Numbered from the stretch's first letter, positions 1 through 12,490 are shown. The stretch is 64,000 nt of DNA from Lepas anatifera (GCA_034440635.1 JAOTON010000209.1:62001-126000), one strand, 5' to 3'. The notes: generated by a model from the sequence alone, not told the origin. A program made the numbers and translations.

Positions 1-1318
1 TCACCGAATTTGTTAGCTGCTGAATTTTTCGCTTGAAAGTGTGTCTAACACCAGCTCCGGTGGGCCTCAGAGCCACCTTCGCCCTGATGGGGGTGTTTGA
101 ACACCCCCTCTCGAACTTGGTCCCCATACGGGGTAGCGAAAAAATGCAAACGCTGGTGGATAGCCATAAAAAATTCTTGAATAAACTATATCAGACACGT
201 TTTGGCTCAGGTCAATACTGAGATCCTGACAGGTCAAAGAATGTAGCATTTTGAGCAGAGTTTTTGGGCTCTAAAAGCTGTGACAGAGTTGAGTTAGAAT
301 CATTTTTAGGCACCATTCGCTTCCTCGCGTGACAGCAAATCAAATGATTTATAATATGGCCATACCAGGTCAAAACCCAAAAATGACCTGACATCAGGTC
401 ATGCAAAGGTCACTTTTTTAACTAGCATAGTAAATAGCCATATAAATCGACTCACAATAGCAATCTAAACGCAATTATAGCAAAATAAAAGCCGTATCAT
501 CATTTTATTCGAAGTTATTGACCCAAGTCTGAAAACTGCTTAAGTAGCCCCAGATGACCCTTCAGAGGTCACAGGAAAAAAATTGCAACATGAACCTGGA
601 AAGGGGCCAGGATACTACGATTTGGAGAAAAGGAAGGCATTCTCAGCTGTATCTACACATATACAGCCCAATTTATGTTTTTCCCCATGTATTTCCAATG
701 GCGAGGTCATGGTCCGTACTTGACCTTAGGTCATCGATATTAAAAATCCTGGAATATATTTTGTAGCAATCGGTGGGCCAATTATGTGGTACAAGTTTAA
801 ACCCCATGGACTCACCTATTTCTTACTTAAGCCACCTTAAACCGTTTTGGAGGGGAGGTCAATTGACCTTCTCTGGTGACCTGACCTGAGATGACCTAAA
901 CTTAGAATTTTAGGAAAAGTTGCGGAATTGATCAAAAATAAGATCTGCCATGTAAGGCGTCGCTTCGTGCCGTCACTGTTTGGCTCAGATCAATATTGAG
1001 GTCATGTCAGGTTAAAGAAAGCTGCAGGTTAGAGTATAGTTTTGAGCTCTAGCGTCTGACAGAGTGGAGTAAGAATCAATTTGTAAGCACTATTCGCTTC
1101 CTCTTGTCACGGTGAATTCGAATGGTGTACCATATGACCATACTATGTCAAATCACAAAAAACACCTGACCTCAGGTCAGGTCAGGGTGACTATCTGATC
1201 TATCATACTCAATATGCAAACCAATCGATTCGCAATAACAGTCCAAACATAATGTTATCAAAGTAAAATATTTATCATAATTTCCTGCAAATCTATTGGC
1301 TCAAGCCTGAAACCCTGC

Positions 1319-2151
1319 TTAACACGTGCATTGACGGGGGCGGGCGGGTACACGCCCCCTCAGGTTTTTCGGAAATAGTTAAAAACGGCGGCGCTTAGCG
1401 CCGCCGTACGTGGCATAACTTTTCTCTCATCATTTTACAACTTTTGTGAAAATTTTAAGTTCAGGTCATTTCAGGTTACGTCACCAGCCCAATCAAGTGA
1501 CCTGACCTAAACAAAGTTTAAGATAGCATAAGTCGGAACAGGAAGAACTTATCCAATTGAAACTCAAATCACATAATGGGCCCACCGAGTTCTCTAAAAT
1601 GTGTTCCGGTATTTTTGATATCGATGACGTAAGGTCAGGTACGAGCCATGACCTCTCCACGGAGAAAATAGTTTTAAGTGAATAACTCAGTAACGGATGG
1701 CGATAGAGCTTCTATTTTAACCGCATTAGATTTGCCCTGTCTTTGCAGTTCTAATGATATGCATTTTATCTAATTTGACCTTGACCTGACGTGGGTAAAA
1801 TCTTTGATTTGACCTAGCAAGGTCATATTATATATCATTCGATTCGGCTTGCTGCGAGGATTCATATAGTTTAAATTGTTTTGCTCTATCTTTATTTTTC
1901 CAGATGTAATGACTAAAAACCTTTATTTGCATGTTATCCCTAATACGGCATGTTTTGACCTCTAGTGACCCTAAATGTGACCTGACAAAACAATTGTCCA
2001 GATATTTACGATGGAGAAGTGGATTGGCTGCCTAACGCCGTTTACCGTTTTTCGCTACCTAGCGTGGTTCTCGAAATCTTAGGGAGGGGGGGGCGGGTAC
2101 CCGCCCCGTCAAATCGAAGGTGACTCAGACCCCCGTCAATGCGCGTGTTAA
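1319..2151 (+). mobile_element. F1a TTAA element (833 bp)
   Basis: The copy is bounded by TTAA on both sides. Its terminal inverted repeats are close to CACGCGCATTGACGGGGG, with one base different at the left end (CACGTGCATTG). A GC palindrome built around GGGTAC lies near each end, and a strong hairpin (GGCGGCGC, short loop, GCGCCGCC) lies at about 1387-1407. The interior has many AGGTCA/TGACCT hexamers and no open frame of interest. It sits inside F3, and its right TTAA (2148-2151) is also the left TTAA of the next element, so the two are abutted. Confidence 0.85.
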
Positions 2152-3179
2152 CCCGCGCCCCACCGGGGGTTCAGCGCCACCTTCGCCCCACCGGGGGGCC
2201 ATCGATGCCCCCCTCTAACTTCGAAAATATGGGCGTTAGCGCAAATCTGCAAAGTGCAATAGCAAGCTCGCGTGAATTTAGTCCGAATTTTTTACATCTT
2301 TTAGTGCTCAGGTCAATGGTTTGAACTCCAGAGGTCAAATTAGGTCAAGATCGGCTATTTTCACTCAAATATGCAATGCTTAAGCAAACTGGGCATTACT
2401 ATCATGCCATTAGAGCTATTGAAGTCTGGTAAAGTACATTTGATAGGAAAATTGTCAGTCCTTTTTCCGCTATGTGAAACGTAAAGACATCCCGCCATTA
2501 GTTTGACTTGCAGAGGTCACCTCGGGACCTAAGATGACCTGAGGTCACGAAAGGGTCAGAAAGTGACCTTGCCGTATATCAAATGAAAGCCAGTAACAAA
2601 ACAAACACGATGATGTTTGTTTCAGCGCTCTAGCTTAATTAGGTCAAATGTTATTGTCAAAATACTGTTTTTGACCCCTGGTGACCTTGGATGACTTTGG
2701 AGAGGACAAAGGGCAAATATGGCCCCTGGAATCTATGAAAAGGTGTCCAAGAACGCTTTTCTGATCACGCTGAGCATTTTCAATCGCTTTTATGACTTTT
2801 AGATCATAAGACAGCTTTTCCCCATGCTTTTTCAATGGGAGAGGTCACCTCGTGACCTGACCTCAGGGCACAAAATCGAAAAATACCCGATATACACCTT
2901 GTAGACCCTAGAGGGGCCATAACGTTTAGGAAGTTTCAAATCGATTGAATTCGAAATGTAGCTCTTACAGAGCTCTAAAGTTGAAGTGAGGTAACCTTGG
3001 TTGACCTCGTCTGGTGACCTGACCTTGGGTGACCCGGGGTAAAAGATTTCAAGGATGGTGGTAAAATGATGCAGTAAGAAGTAAAGCCCTCAACCGTGGT
3101 GCTGCGCCTCGCCGTTTTTCTGCTATCCCAGAAAAACCTAAGGGGGGCCATCGCTGGCCCCCGGTGGGGCTAGGGTTAA
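2148..3179 (-). mobile_element. F2a TTAA element (about 1.03 kb)
   Basis: It starts TTAACCCGCGCCCCACCGGG and ends with the inverted form before TTAA 3176-3179. Its subterminal palindromes are built around CCATCGATGG, a different core from the GGTACC core of F1. A second copy at 32220-33249 has the same ends and nearly the same interior, which confirms the boundaries. The strand is set by the hairpin end lying on the right. It is rich in AGGTCA hexamers and has no coding signal. Confidence 0.85.
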
Positions 3180-3698
3180 GTGACCCAGATGACTTCTAAG
3201 AGCTCACAGGTAAAAAAATTGCAGCGTGAACCTAGAAAGGGGCCAGGATACTACGATTTGGTGAAATCGAAGGTCAACTGTATGTACACAAATACAACCC
3301 AATTCCTGTTTCTCATGCATTTCCAACGGAGAGGTCATGGTCCGTACCTGACCCTAGGTCATCGATATGAAAAACCTCTGAATGTTTGTAGCACTCAGTG
3401 GGGCCATTATGTGCTATAAGTTTCAATCCGATGGACTCACTCATTTCTTACTTATGCCACCTTAAAAAATTTTTTGGAGATGAGGTCACTTGACCTGACC
3501 TGACCCAACCTGACCTTAGATTACATGACCTGGGGTGCCCTGAGCTGAGATGATCCAGTTACCTTTTTTTAGAAAAGTTGTGGAGTTGATCAAAGGTAAG
3601 GTGTGACAAGTACGGTGGAGCTTCGCGCCGCAGTTTTTTTGTGCTGCCGAAAAGACCCGAGAGGGGGTGCTTAAATACCCCTCCACCGGGGCAAGGGT

Positions 3699-4480
3699 TA
3701 ACACTCGCGCTGGAGAGGGGTGCCTTGTACCAACGCGCACTAGAGGGGGCCTGGTAGCACCCATAAGGTGTCAGATTAAATGCCGGCGTAGAAAAACGCC
3801 GGGTAGGGAGTGGGTGGGGGGCTCCGGTGATCCACTTCATGACCAAATTTTTGTGACCTATGTCAATATCTTCAAGGTCAAACGAGGTCATAAAATGTCA
3901 AATATTGACTATAATGGGAACCTATTGGGAAATGCCGTGGTTATGAGGGAATGAGACGGGAAGCAAAGGTGGACCAGGGTGTTGGAGCGAAGGCCGCAAA
4001 TAAAATGTGGTGCAATTTTCGGGTCAAGGTCATTCAAGGTCATTGAACTATCATGTTACAATATAGTATACTACCCATAATGTATACTATGACTAGCACT
4101 ATAGCAACTGTTTGGCGGGAAATTAGGATTAACATTTATCAATGACCTTTGGCCTTGATCTTTACATTGAGGTACCTAAACTATGACGTCATAGCATAAT
4201 ATACGCCATACCGGGTAACGCGATTTGACCGAAATCACTGGGGTCAATGACCTTGAAAGTGCTCATATGGCCCTGACCTGTGATCTTTGACCTTGCTTTT
4301 TACCTTCATTTTAGGTGACCTTGACACATCATCCCGGTTATATGGCGCTATGAGGTCACCACTTGGTCTCTAATGCAACCAAACTTGTCAGACCGCGTGA
4401 TTGTGGCGATCTCGAAATGCAGGTCTGACTTCGAAAGCCTATAAAAAAGTTTCGACCTATTTTCAAAATTCTTTTACCAA
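3699..4480. mobile_element. Further AGGTCA-rich element remnant
   Basis: After TTAA 3699-3702 there is a GC-rich stretch with several near-palindromic pieces (3703-3830), then AGGTCA/TGACCT-rich sequence to about 4400. This is the same style as F1-F4 but with different termini. The right end could not be located, so the end is approximate. It may be a fifth subfamily or a truncated copy. Confidence 0.4.
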
Positions 4481-5170
4481 TTGACGCGCCGTTTAATTCT
4501 CCCCAATTTGGCCGAGTATCGTCTTTTGGCTACGAGTTAGACGAATGTTTGTTAAAAAATGTATCTTAGTGAGTTGGCTTTAGCAATGGTTCATATATTC
4601 TTAATGATTGGCCGATACTGGTTCCTAGGCAGGTCCTGCTCAGAAAAGCTCAAATAGCATAAATTGCTCGTCAGCGGCAGGTTGCAGATTGGCTGACCCT
4701 CTCACGTTGTTGTCGGTGCTGACGCTTATGCCTATAAGCATTGGGTTGCAATAAGGCGGGTGGATTTCAATCCTGTTGCCTGACCTTCTCTAATTGACTC
4801 AGCACCCAATGGTTACTGTAGTGCTTCTTGGTAGGCGCAGTGCTTTTTTGTCTAAAAAATATGGGGACCAGAGAAGGAAAAAGGCGCTATCAGGGCTCAA
4901 GAGGACACGTTTCATTCGTCGAAAGTGCACTTATTTTTCCTTTATTGGGCACTTTTGGTCCCAGCTTTGCACCTAAAAACATGGGTGGGGCTCCATAATG
5001 GCCCTCAACAAAGGACGCAAGTCATTACGCAAAGAGGAGAACAGGCCTTCGGGTACTTATTATTAAAAGGGCACTGGTCCCTAGTGTAAGTAAACTTCAA
5101 AGGGCTTCGAGGGGCTTGGGACCGAAAATGACCTCAAGTTTGGATGTAAGAAACCTGCATAAGCCGCCAG
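4480..5170. other. Unassigned sequence
   Basis: I see no gene, no recognisable element end and no tandem repeat in this stretch. The short open frames have no supporting motif or splice context. Confidence 0.5.
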
Positions 5171-5350
5171 GTGTAGGCTGGTTCCAGCCGCCACCGCCAG
5201 GGCGTGCTGGTTCCGGCTGCCGCCGCCAGGGTGTGCTGGTTCCGGCCGCCACCGCCAGGGGTGTGCTGGTTCCGGCCGCCACTGCCAGGGGTGCGCTAGT
5301 TCCCGCTGCCGCCGCCAGGGCGTGCTGGTTATCCGGCTGCCGCTGTGGTT
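5171..5350. repeat. GC-rich minisatellite, about 30-bp unit, 6 copies
   Basis: Roughly six tandem units of 29-31 bp follow the pattern GTGCTGGTTCCGGCCGCC, then ACCGCCAGGG. Units differ by a few substitutions and one-base indels. The reading frames across it exist only because the unit lacks stop codons. Confidence 0.85.
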
Positions 5351-6510
5351 GTTGCTTTGTGGATGTGGAAGCTTACATTTTAGGTTTGTTCACGAAATGC
5401 GGAGAGATGCATGAAAAGAGAAGCAAAACTCAAGTCACCGTCCCACTCTGTGCAGTGTTTAATCGGCAGGGCCAGTAAATCACGTTTAAGCGTATTCCGA
5501 ATTTTACATACCCGGTTACCACAGTACTAAAGTTATTGTTGCATCTTGTTCCCTAGGAGGCTACAGTCCGGCTTTTTTACCACTTATTATAAAATTAATT
5601 TCAATTTGCATAAACTTAGAAATGAAGTAAAAACATACCAGCAAACATTCATGCTCTCCAGCAATCCCTTCAGCACGATGTTATCAAACCTCGTTTTAGG
5701 TTTTTTAAACAAATCCCTTCAAGAGAATGAATTCCGAAAAATTTGGAAAAAGAGTGAGAGTAAAACGTATTTTAAAAACAAAGGCATTGCGGCAGAAATC
5801 AAAGGATACAGACCTATCAGCTTATTGTTCTGTATCAAAAGCTTTTTTTGGAAGTCATATTTGGCTAGTGTATAGACGTATAACTTAACTTCACCTATTA
5901 GGAGGAATGTGGCACCTTGGTCGAATCCAGGAATTTAGTGTAATTAGAGGCATTTTTTAGCCGAAAATCATGACAAAGTCCTTGATTTCTCTGATAAATG
6001 TGAAATAAGCTCAATATTTTGATTTTTAAAATGCTCCTCTAGGGTGACAAATAAACATCTGCCTGTGGATGACGCCATGATCTGGCAACCACTACCATAT
6101 TCAATAGACTTCAAGGGCTTCAATTGGCTGATTACTCACCGTCGGCGTCAGCGCTGTCATCACGCCAAAAGCTGACAACTGTGGCCGCCTGGCTGGGGTA
6201 TATGTGGGGTACATTTCAGGTAGGTTTTTGCTTTTCTCCGCGCAAATTTTGAGTTTCAAAACAAATTATATACTGAGTAGGGATTTTCTGGCATGATTTT
6301 CAACTTGGTCATCTCAGTTAAAATCATGTTATAAAGGTGCCAGTTCCTTTAACTGAAAGCCAAGTGGTTATAGACACATGGGACACATCTTCGATTATTT
6401 TACATCACTCCCAAACTTTACGAATCTTAACACGAGATGTAACAGTACTTTACTTCGACATATCCCGCTATTTCGAGAAAATTTGGCACCAAGGACTTCT
6501 AAGGCCCTAG

Positions 6511-7225
6511 ATGATACAAGTGTCGAGTAAAATGCAACAGGTATGAGAAGATCCCTAAAAACTGAAACCAACCATGAAAAATTATAAATAATAAGAATCC
6601 CACAACAGATCCCTGCGGAGACACTGCGGAAATAGAATAAGCATAAAATCCCCGAATGGACCTAAGATGGGTGCAAAAACGCGAATGAGATGTAGAATGA
6701 AATGAAACGTTGCTCAAAAGAACCAGACTCGGTAGAAAAATAAGAATGATGTGCATGAACTAAAACTATAATATGTGAACTGAAATTTCAATTCTAAAAT
6801 TCCTTCTCACTCTTCCAGGACCATCATCAGCTGTAAAACAGTGAAAGAGTGAGAACGAGACCCCTGAGCTACTTTCCCCGACATTCAGTTCCTCTCATTT
6901 TGTCCACACTGTTCTTGAGGTTGTGTCTTTTATTGCCGTCTTAGTGTATACTTGGAATTTTAGTCCCCATATACAGTTTCAGTTCCTGCACAGAATTTTA
7001 GTTTTCTACCGAGTTTGGTTCTTTGAGCAGCGTTTTATTTCAATCTACATCTCTCTTTTGTTTTTGCACCCATTCTCGGTCCATTCGGGGTTTTATGCTC
7101 ATTCCACTTCTACGGTGTCTCTGCAGGGATCTGTTGTGGGATTTCTATGATTTTTATTTTATGGTTGATTTCAGTTTTTAGAGATCTTCTCCCACCTGTC
7201 GCCTTTTACTCGACACTTTTATCAT
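6511..7225. mobile_element. Foldback-like palindrome inside the reverse transcriptase
   Basis: Two arms of about 285 bp (6511-6797 and about 6945-7225) are imperfect reverse complements around a short unrelated centre. The flanks carry similar 12-base strings (6499-6510 and 7226-7237, both starting CTAAGGC), which may be a target duplication. Each arm has a stretch whose translation contains PQGSV or LQGSV, reminiscent of a reverse transcriptase motif, so the arms may derive from a retroelement. That last point is weak. Confidence 0.65.
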
Positions 7226-7492
7226 CTAAGGCTGTAGGTCATTTCCCTTGATATATCCAGCATCGCGCCCTATCTGCGGCAAGCCCTAAAACTTAGCACC
7301 AAGCACTTCTACACAAATGCAAACACGAATTCGGACTGACTGACATTTTGCCATAGCTACGCTCATATCCGGCAGATAGACAAGAGACAGTCCAGGTCAA
7401 CGGTGCCAAATCCCCGCTCCTTTCCCTATAAGTGGGCTGTCCACTGGGTTCGGTCCTGGGTCCCCTGTTTGCATTGCTATACTTAACACGCG

Positions 7493-8334
7493 CATTGACA
7501 TGAAGGGGCGGGTACCCGCCCCTCTCGGGTTTTTCGGAGATAGCAGAAAAACGGCGGCGCGCAGCGCCGCCGTACTTGGTATACCTTTTCCCTCATCATT
7601 TTCTGCAACTTCTGTGAAAATTTTAAGGATAGTTCGTCTCAGGTCAGGTCACCAGTACAGGTCAAGTGACTCCACCTCAAAAAAAGTTTAAGATAGCATA
7701 AGTCGGAGCAGGGTGAACTTATCTAATTGAAACTCATATTACATAATGGGCTCACCGAGTTCTCTAAAATATGTTCCGGTATTTTTGATATCGATGATCT
7801 AAGGTCAGGGACGAAGCATGACCTCTCCATTGGTAATACATGGAAATATGATTTTTACGGAATAACTCAGTAACAGATGGTGATAGAGCGTTTATTTTAG
7901 ATTCATTAGACTTGCATTGGCTTTGTGGTTCTAATGATATGCATTTTATATAATTTGACCCTGACCTGACCTCAGGTCAGGTCAAATCCTTGATTTGACC
8001 TAGCAAGGTCAAATTATATATCATTCGATTCGGCTTGCTGCGAGGATTCATATAGTTTAAGTCGTTTTGCTCTATCTTCACTTGTTCAGATGAAATGGCC
8101 GAAAAACTGAATTTACATGTTATCCCTATGACGGCATGTTTTTGACCTCTGATGACCTTAAATGTGACCTGACAAAAAAATGGTCCAAATATTTTCGATG
8201 GAGAAGCGGATGGGCTACCCAACGCCGTTTACCGTTTTTTGCTACCTACCGTGGTTCTCGAGATCTTAGGGGGCGGGTACCCGCCCCCTCGTCAATCCGA
8301 AGGTGGCTCAGACCCCCGTCAATGCGCGTGTTAA
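7493..8334 (+). mobile_element. F1b TTAA element (842 bp), best-preserved F1 copy
   Basis: It has TTAA at both ends and termini TTAACACGCGCATTGAC and its inverse. Perfect subterminal palindromes occur at both ends (right end GGGGGCGGGTACCCGCCCCC). The hairpin GGCGGCGC-GCA-GCGCCGCC is at about 7553-7572. A 23-base palindrome at 7962-7984 has arms TGACCTGACCT and AGGTCAGGTCA. It is inserted at a TTAA within the reverse transcriptase, directly after the GVPQGSVLGPL-like region. Confidence 0.9.
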
Positions 8335-8625
8335 ACGCCTTATCGGGTGGAAATCAACACGAAATGTTATATTTGGTCAATGATGCTTGCCTTTTTGCAT
8401 ACCACATATCAGAAAACATTTATGCTGTCTAGCAATCCCTTCAACACGATTTTATAAAAATTCAAACATGCGGGAACGATTGGCTTATTAAATTTAACGC
8501 TTCCGAAAATGTCCAACTGTCATTCTCATACCGCAAAGGTAGTCTTTCCAAACCTCCTTTTCAATGCTCACCTAATACCCGTGGAAAATAAGCGCAAACA
8601 GCTGGGAACCATTCTATCAAATGAC

Positions 8626-9394
8626 TTAACACGCGCATTGACGGGGGGGGACCCGCCCCCTCGGGTTTTCGGAGATAGCATAAACGGCGGCGTGTAGCGC
8701 CGCGTACTTGGTATACCTTTTTCCTCATCATTTTACAACTCTGTGAAAATTTTAGGTTGGTCTTGGTCGGTCACCAGTACGGTCAGTGACCCGACCTCAA
8801 AAAGTTTAAGATAGCATAAGTCGGGCGGGTGAACTTATCCATTGAACTCATGTACATATAGCCCTACCGAGTTCTCTACATATGTTCCGGTATTTTTATA
8901 TCGATGACCTAGGTAGGTTAAGCAGACCTCTCCATTGAAATACATGGGAAAATGGTTTTGAATAACTCAGTACGGATGGTGATAGAGCATTTATTTTAGT
9001 GATTAGACTCGCTTGGGCTTTGGGTTCTAATGATATGCATTTTATATAATTTGACCCTGACCTGACCTCGGTCGGTCAATTGATTTGACCTGAAGGTCAA
9101 TTATATATCATTGTTTGGCTTGCTAGAGGATTCATGTTCGTCGTTTTGTCTATCTTTACTTTTTCAGATGTAATGCCCGAAAACTGAATTTTATGTTATC
9201 CCTATGACGGGCATATTTTGACCCTCGTGACCTTAAATCTGACCTGACAAAAATTGGTTCAATGTTTTCGATGGAGAAGGGATGGACAGCCCAACGCCGT
9301 TTACTTTGCTACCTACCGTGGTTCTCGAGATCTTAGGGGGGGGTACCCCCCCCGTCAATGCGAGGTGGCTCGACCCCCGTCATGCGCGTGTTAA
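8626..9394 (+). mobile_element. F1c TTAA element with many small deletions (769 bp)
   Basis: It has the same ends, order and flanking TTAA as F1b, but it is about 70 bases shorter. The loss comes from many one- and two-base deletions scattered along the copy, so AGGTCAGGTCA strings are repeatedly shortened. It is inserted in the same reverse transcriptase, downstream of the degraded YADD region. Confidence 0.88.
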
Positions 9395-9991
9395 GATTTC
9401 ACGAACATGTGAATCTGCGAACAAGTTGTCACGACCATTAGTCCGCCTTATCATATCGCCCCCTTCTTGTCCAGAGACATCCTAGCTCACATTTATGAGA
9501 CGTACGTACAGCCTCATTTTGATGACGTTGACATAATTTGCGACGAACTCCTGACAGCTGACGACGCACAACGACTCGAGAGACTCCAAAACCGGGGAGC
9601 CAGACTTGTGTCTTTGGCCCTACCAAGGACCCGGACGGGAAAATTTAAGACGGGAGCTTTGGTGGCCCTCTCTGAAATCTAGAGACGAGTTGCACAAATT
9701 AAAGTTCTGAAACCGATTAAACTAAGGAGTAACACCATATTACATTCAAATAATTTTACTTACATACAGGGACGGCACCGGAAGCTGTAGCTTACGAAAT
9801 GCTAGGAATTGAACTCAAATACATTTAGGAACTTCTAAATTCAAGTTATCTTTTCTGCCCAGCACAATACAATTGTTAAATAGGTTGTCAGGACATCTCT
9901 TAGACATTCAATCTGAGATTACATTCAACCATCACCAAGAGCGGTATTACAGCCAAAACAGCCCACCATACCTTCGGCTCAAAAATATATC

Positions 9992-10000
9992 ACTCTCTCC

Positions 10001-10071
<71 letters not shown>
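9992..10071. repeat. (CT)n microsatellite
   Basis: About 80 bases of CT dinucleotide with a few interruptions in the first 20 bases. It lies at the trailing edge of the reverse transcriptase remnant. Confidence 0.97.
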
Positions 10072-10073
<2 letters not shown>

Positions 10074-10392
10074 ATACCATGGCCAATAACATTACAGCAC
10101 TGGTGACATTCCCATTCCGAACTATCCACAGAAAATAAGTAAACATTCTCCTCTTCGGGCACTCTCTCCTTCCCGGCGTTGACCAAGCTGTGGCCAAGGA
10201 GGTTTTCAAATATATAAAACTAGCGGAAGGTTCCGTGGTGAGACCGAGCACTGAGCTGGTGGGCCGCTGCGTGGGTGACCAGGCTGCCGGTGCCCGGCCG
10301 GGCGTGGGACCGTGTGTGGTGGCGTGGGCGGGGACGTCTGACTGGTGGTGGTATCGTTGTCGTGTATGGTGCCACCGGAGCGGCGTCGTGAT
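10072..10392. other. Unassigned sequence
   Basis: This is a GC- and GT-rich stretch between the CT repeat and the F3 copy. I see no supported gene or element boundary. Confidence 0.5.
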
Positions 10393-11388
10393 TTAACCCT
10401 CAGCCCGGTGGAGGGTGTTTGAACACACCCCTCGAAATTTTCCGGTAGTACGAAAAAGGGCGGCGCGAAGCGCAGCCATACTTAGCATACCTAATCATTG
10501 ATCAATTCCACAATTTTTCTAAAAAAATATGCATTTGTGCCACCTCAGGTCAGGTCACCAGTGCAGGTCAAGTGACCTCACCTCCAAAATTGTTTAAGGT
10601 GGCATGTGTAAGAAAAGGGCCAATCTATCGAATTGAAACTTATACCCCATAATGGGTCCAGCAAGTGCTACAATAAATATTCCGGGATGTTTTTTTCATA
10701 TCAATGACCTAGGGTTAGGTACGGATCATGACCTCTCTATTGGAAATACATGGGGAAAACAGGAAATGGGCTGTACTTGTGTAGATACAGCTGGGAATGC
10801 CTTTGTGTTCTCCGATTCGTAGCATCCTCGACCCTTTTCCAGGTTCATGTTGCAATGTTTGACCTGTGAGGTTATCTGGGGTTATTTAAGCAGTTTTCAG
10901 ACTTGGGTCAATAACTTTGCAAGAAATGAAGATACAACTTATATTTTGATACTAGTACGTTTGCATTGCTATTGTGAGTCGATTGATATGCATGTTGACT
11001 ATGATAAATTGAAAAGTGACCTGACCTGAGGTCTGGCCATTTTTGCGTTTTGACCTGGTATAGTCATATGGCACATCATTCGATTCGCCGCGACTAGAAG
11101 GAAGCGAATGGTGCCTGAAAAAAACGAGTCTAACTTAACTCTGTCAGACGCTAGAGACCAAGAACTCTACCCTAACTTGCAGCCTTCTTCGACCTGTCAT
11201 GGCCTCAAAATTGACATGAGCCAAAAAGTTACCGATGCAGTTTATTCATGAATTTGTATGAGATATCCAACAGCCTTCGCGTTTTTTCACTATCCCGCAT
11301 AGGAGCCGAGTTCAAGGGAACATTGTGTTTGAACATCCCCCACCAGAGCGAAGGTGACTCGGAGGCATTCTGGAGCGGGTGTTTAGTG
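10393..11388 (+). mobile_element. F3 TTAA element, nearly complete
   Basis: It starts at TTAA 10393-10396, followed by an F3-type palindrome (TGTTTGAACA core) and the hairpin at about 10458-10478. The interior matches the F3 copies at 44749 and 56260 block by block, including the ATAATGGG..CCGGGAT..GACCTCTC run. The right end, with the GTGTTTGAACATCCCCC piece and a GGTGACTCGGAGG tail, is degraded, so the edge is approximate. Confidence 0.75.
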
Positions 11389-11641
11389 TCTCGGCCCTTT
11401 TACGCCAATCGGGGATTCTTTTCGACTCACTCGCTTTGCGAAATGCTCGAAAATAAATGTATGTATGCAATTCGGTCATGAGCCGTTGACCAGACATACC
11501 TGACAATGCCCGCCCAATATTTGTCATAGTACGGGGAACAATGCGACGGGCAGGGGCGAGGATTTCTGGAAAGCATTAGGGGTGCCCAAAGTTTGAAGAA
11601 TATCAATAACTGTCGCGGAAAACAGATATCCTGAAATTATC

Positions 11642-12490
11642 TTAACACGCGCATTGACGGGGGTCTAAGCCATCTTCGCTTTGACGAGGGGGGGCGGGTA
11701 CACGCCCCCCTAAGGTCTCGAGAACCACGGTAGGTAACGAAAAACGGCAAACGGCGTTGGGTAGTCCCTCCACTTCTCCATCGAAAATATTTGTACCATT
11801 TTTTTGTCAGGTCAAATTTAAGGTCACGAGAGGTCAAAACATGCCGTAATAGGGACAACATGTAAATTAAATTTTTCGGCTATTACATCTGAAAAAGTAA
11901 AGATAGAGCAAAACGACTTGAACTGTATGAATCCTCGCAGCAAGCCGAATTGAATGATGTATAATTTGACCTTGCTAGGTCAAATCAAGGATTTGCCCTG
12001 ACCTGAGGTCAGGTCAGGGTAAAATTATATAAAATGCATACCATTAGAACTGCAAAGTCAAGGCGAGTCTAATAAGACTAAAATAAACGCTCTATCACTA
12101 TTCGTTACTGAGTTATACAGTAAAAACCATTTTTCCCATGTATTTCCAATGGAGAGGTCATGCCTCGTACCTGACCTTAGGCCATCGATATCAAAAATAC
12201 CGGAATACATTTTAGAGAACTCGGTGGGTCCATTATGTGATATGAGTTTCAAACGGATAATTTCACCCTGCTCTGACTTATGATATCTTACAATTTTTTG
12301 AGGTCAGGTCACTTGACCTGTACTGGTGACCTGACCTGAGATGATCTAACCTTAAAATTTTCACATAAGTTGTAAAATAATGAGAGAAAAGGTATGCCAA
12401 GTACGGCGGCGCGTACGCGCCGCCGTTTTACTGTTATCTCCGAAAAACCCGAGGGGGGCGGGTACCCACCCCCGTCAATGCACGTGTTAA
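11642..12490 (-). mobile_element. F1d TTAA element (849 bp)
   Basis: It has TTAA at 11642-11645 and 12487-12490, with CACGCGCATTGACGGGGG at the left and its inverse at the right. The hairpin lies at about 12403-12424, so the element is inverted relative to F1a-F1c. It is complete apart from substitutions. Confidence 0.88.

Larger units (their letters stand above)
47..3702 (-). mobile_element. F3 TTAA element, interrupted by F1a and F2a
   Basis: This is a non-autonomous DNA element rich in AGGTCA/TGACCT hexamers. Its left end (about 47-115) reads inward from a degenerate CTAA into the subterminal near-palindrome GGGGGTGTTTGAACACCCCC. Its right end is at TTAA 3699-3702, preceded by a related GC-rich palindrome and a hairpin near 3615-3645. 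The interior stops at TTAA 1319 and resumes after TTAA 3176-3179, so two other elements have inserted at a single TTAA. The F3 copies at 10393 and 44749 show the uninterrupted order in the opposite orientation. No coding capacity is evident. The family is called from the other copies in this window; the exact left edge is uncertain by a few bases. Confidence 0.72.
5560..9990 (+). pseudogene. Broken non-LTR reverse transcriptase with several insertions
   Basis: Pieces of one reverse transcriptase occur in the expected order on the plus strand. A fingers motif resembling YRPISLL is at about 5800-5830. A palm piece reading YFDISRYFEKIWHQGLL is at about 6440-6495. A VNG piece is at about 7400, and a GVPQGSVLGPL-like stretch at about 7440-7490. 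A degraded YADD region (YLVNDACLFAY) is at about 8365-8400. A C-terminal piece around YETYVQPHFDDVDIICDELL starts near 9490. It is split by a foldback at 6511-7225, F1b at 7493-8334 and F1c at 8626-9394. Removing the F1 copies at their TTAA lets the similarity resume. An unexplained stretch at 5880-6420 may be a further insertion. The clade is probably Jockey/CR1-like, judged from motifs only. Confidence 0.7.

Noticed and set aside
1..4480. AGGTCA hexamers as a CRISPR-like or short tandem array
   Set aside because: Spacing is irregular, the hexamers occur in both orientations, and they are embedded in homologous element copies with defined TTAA ends.
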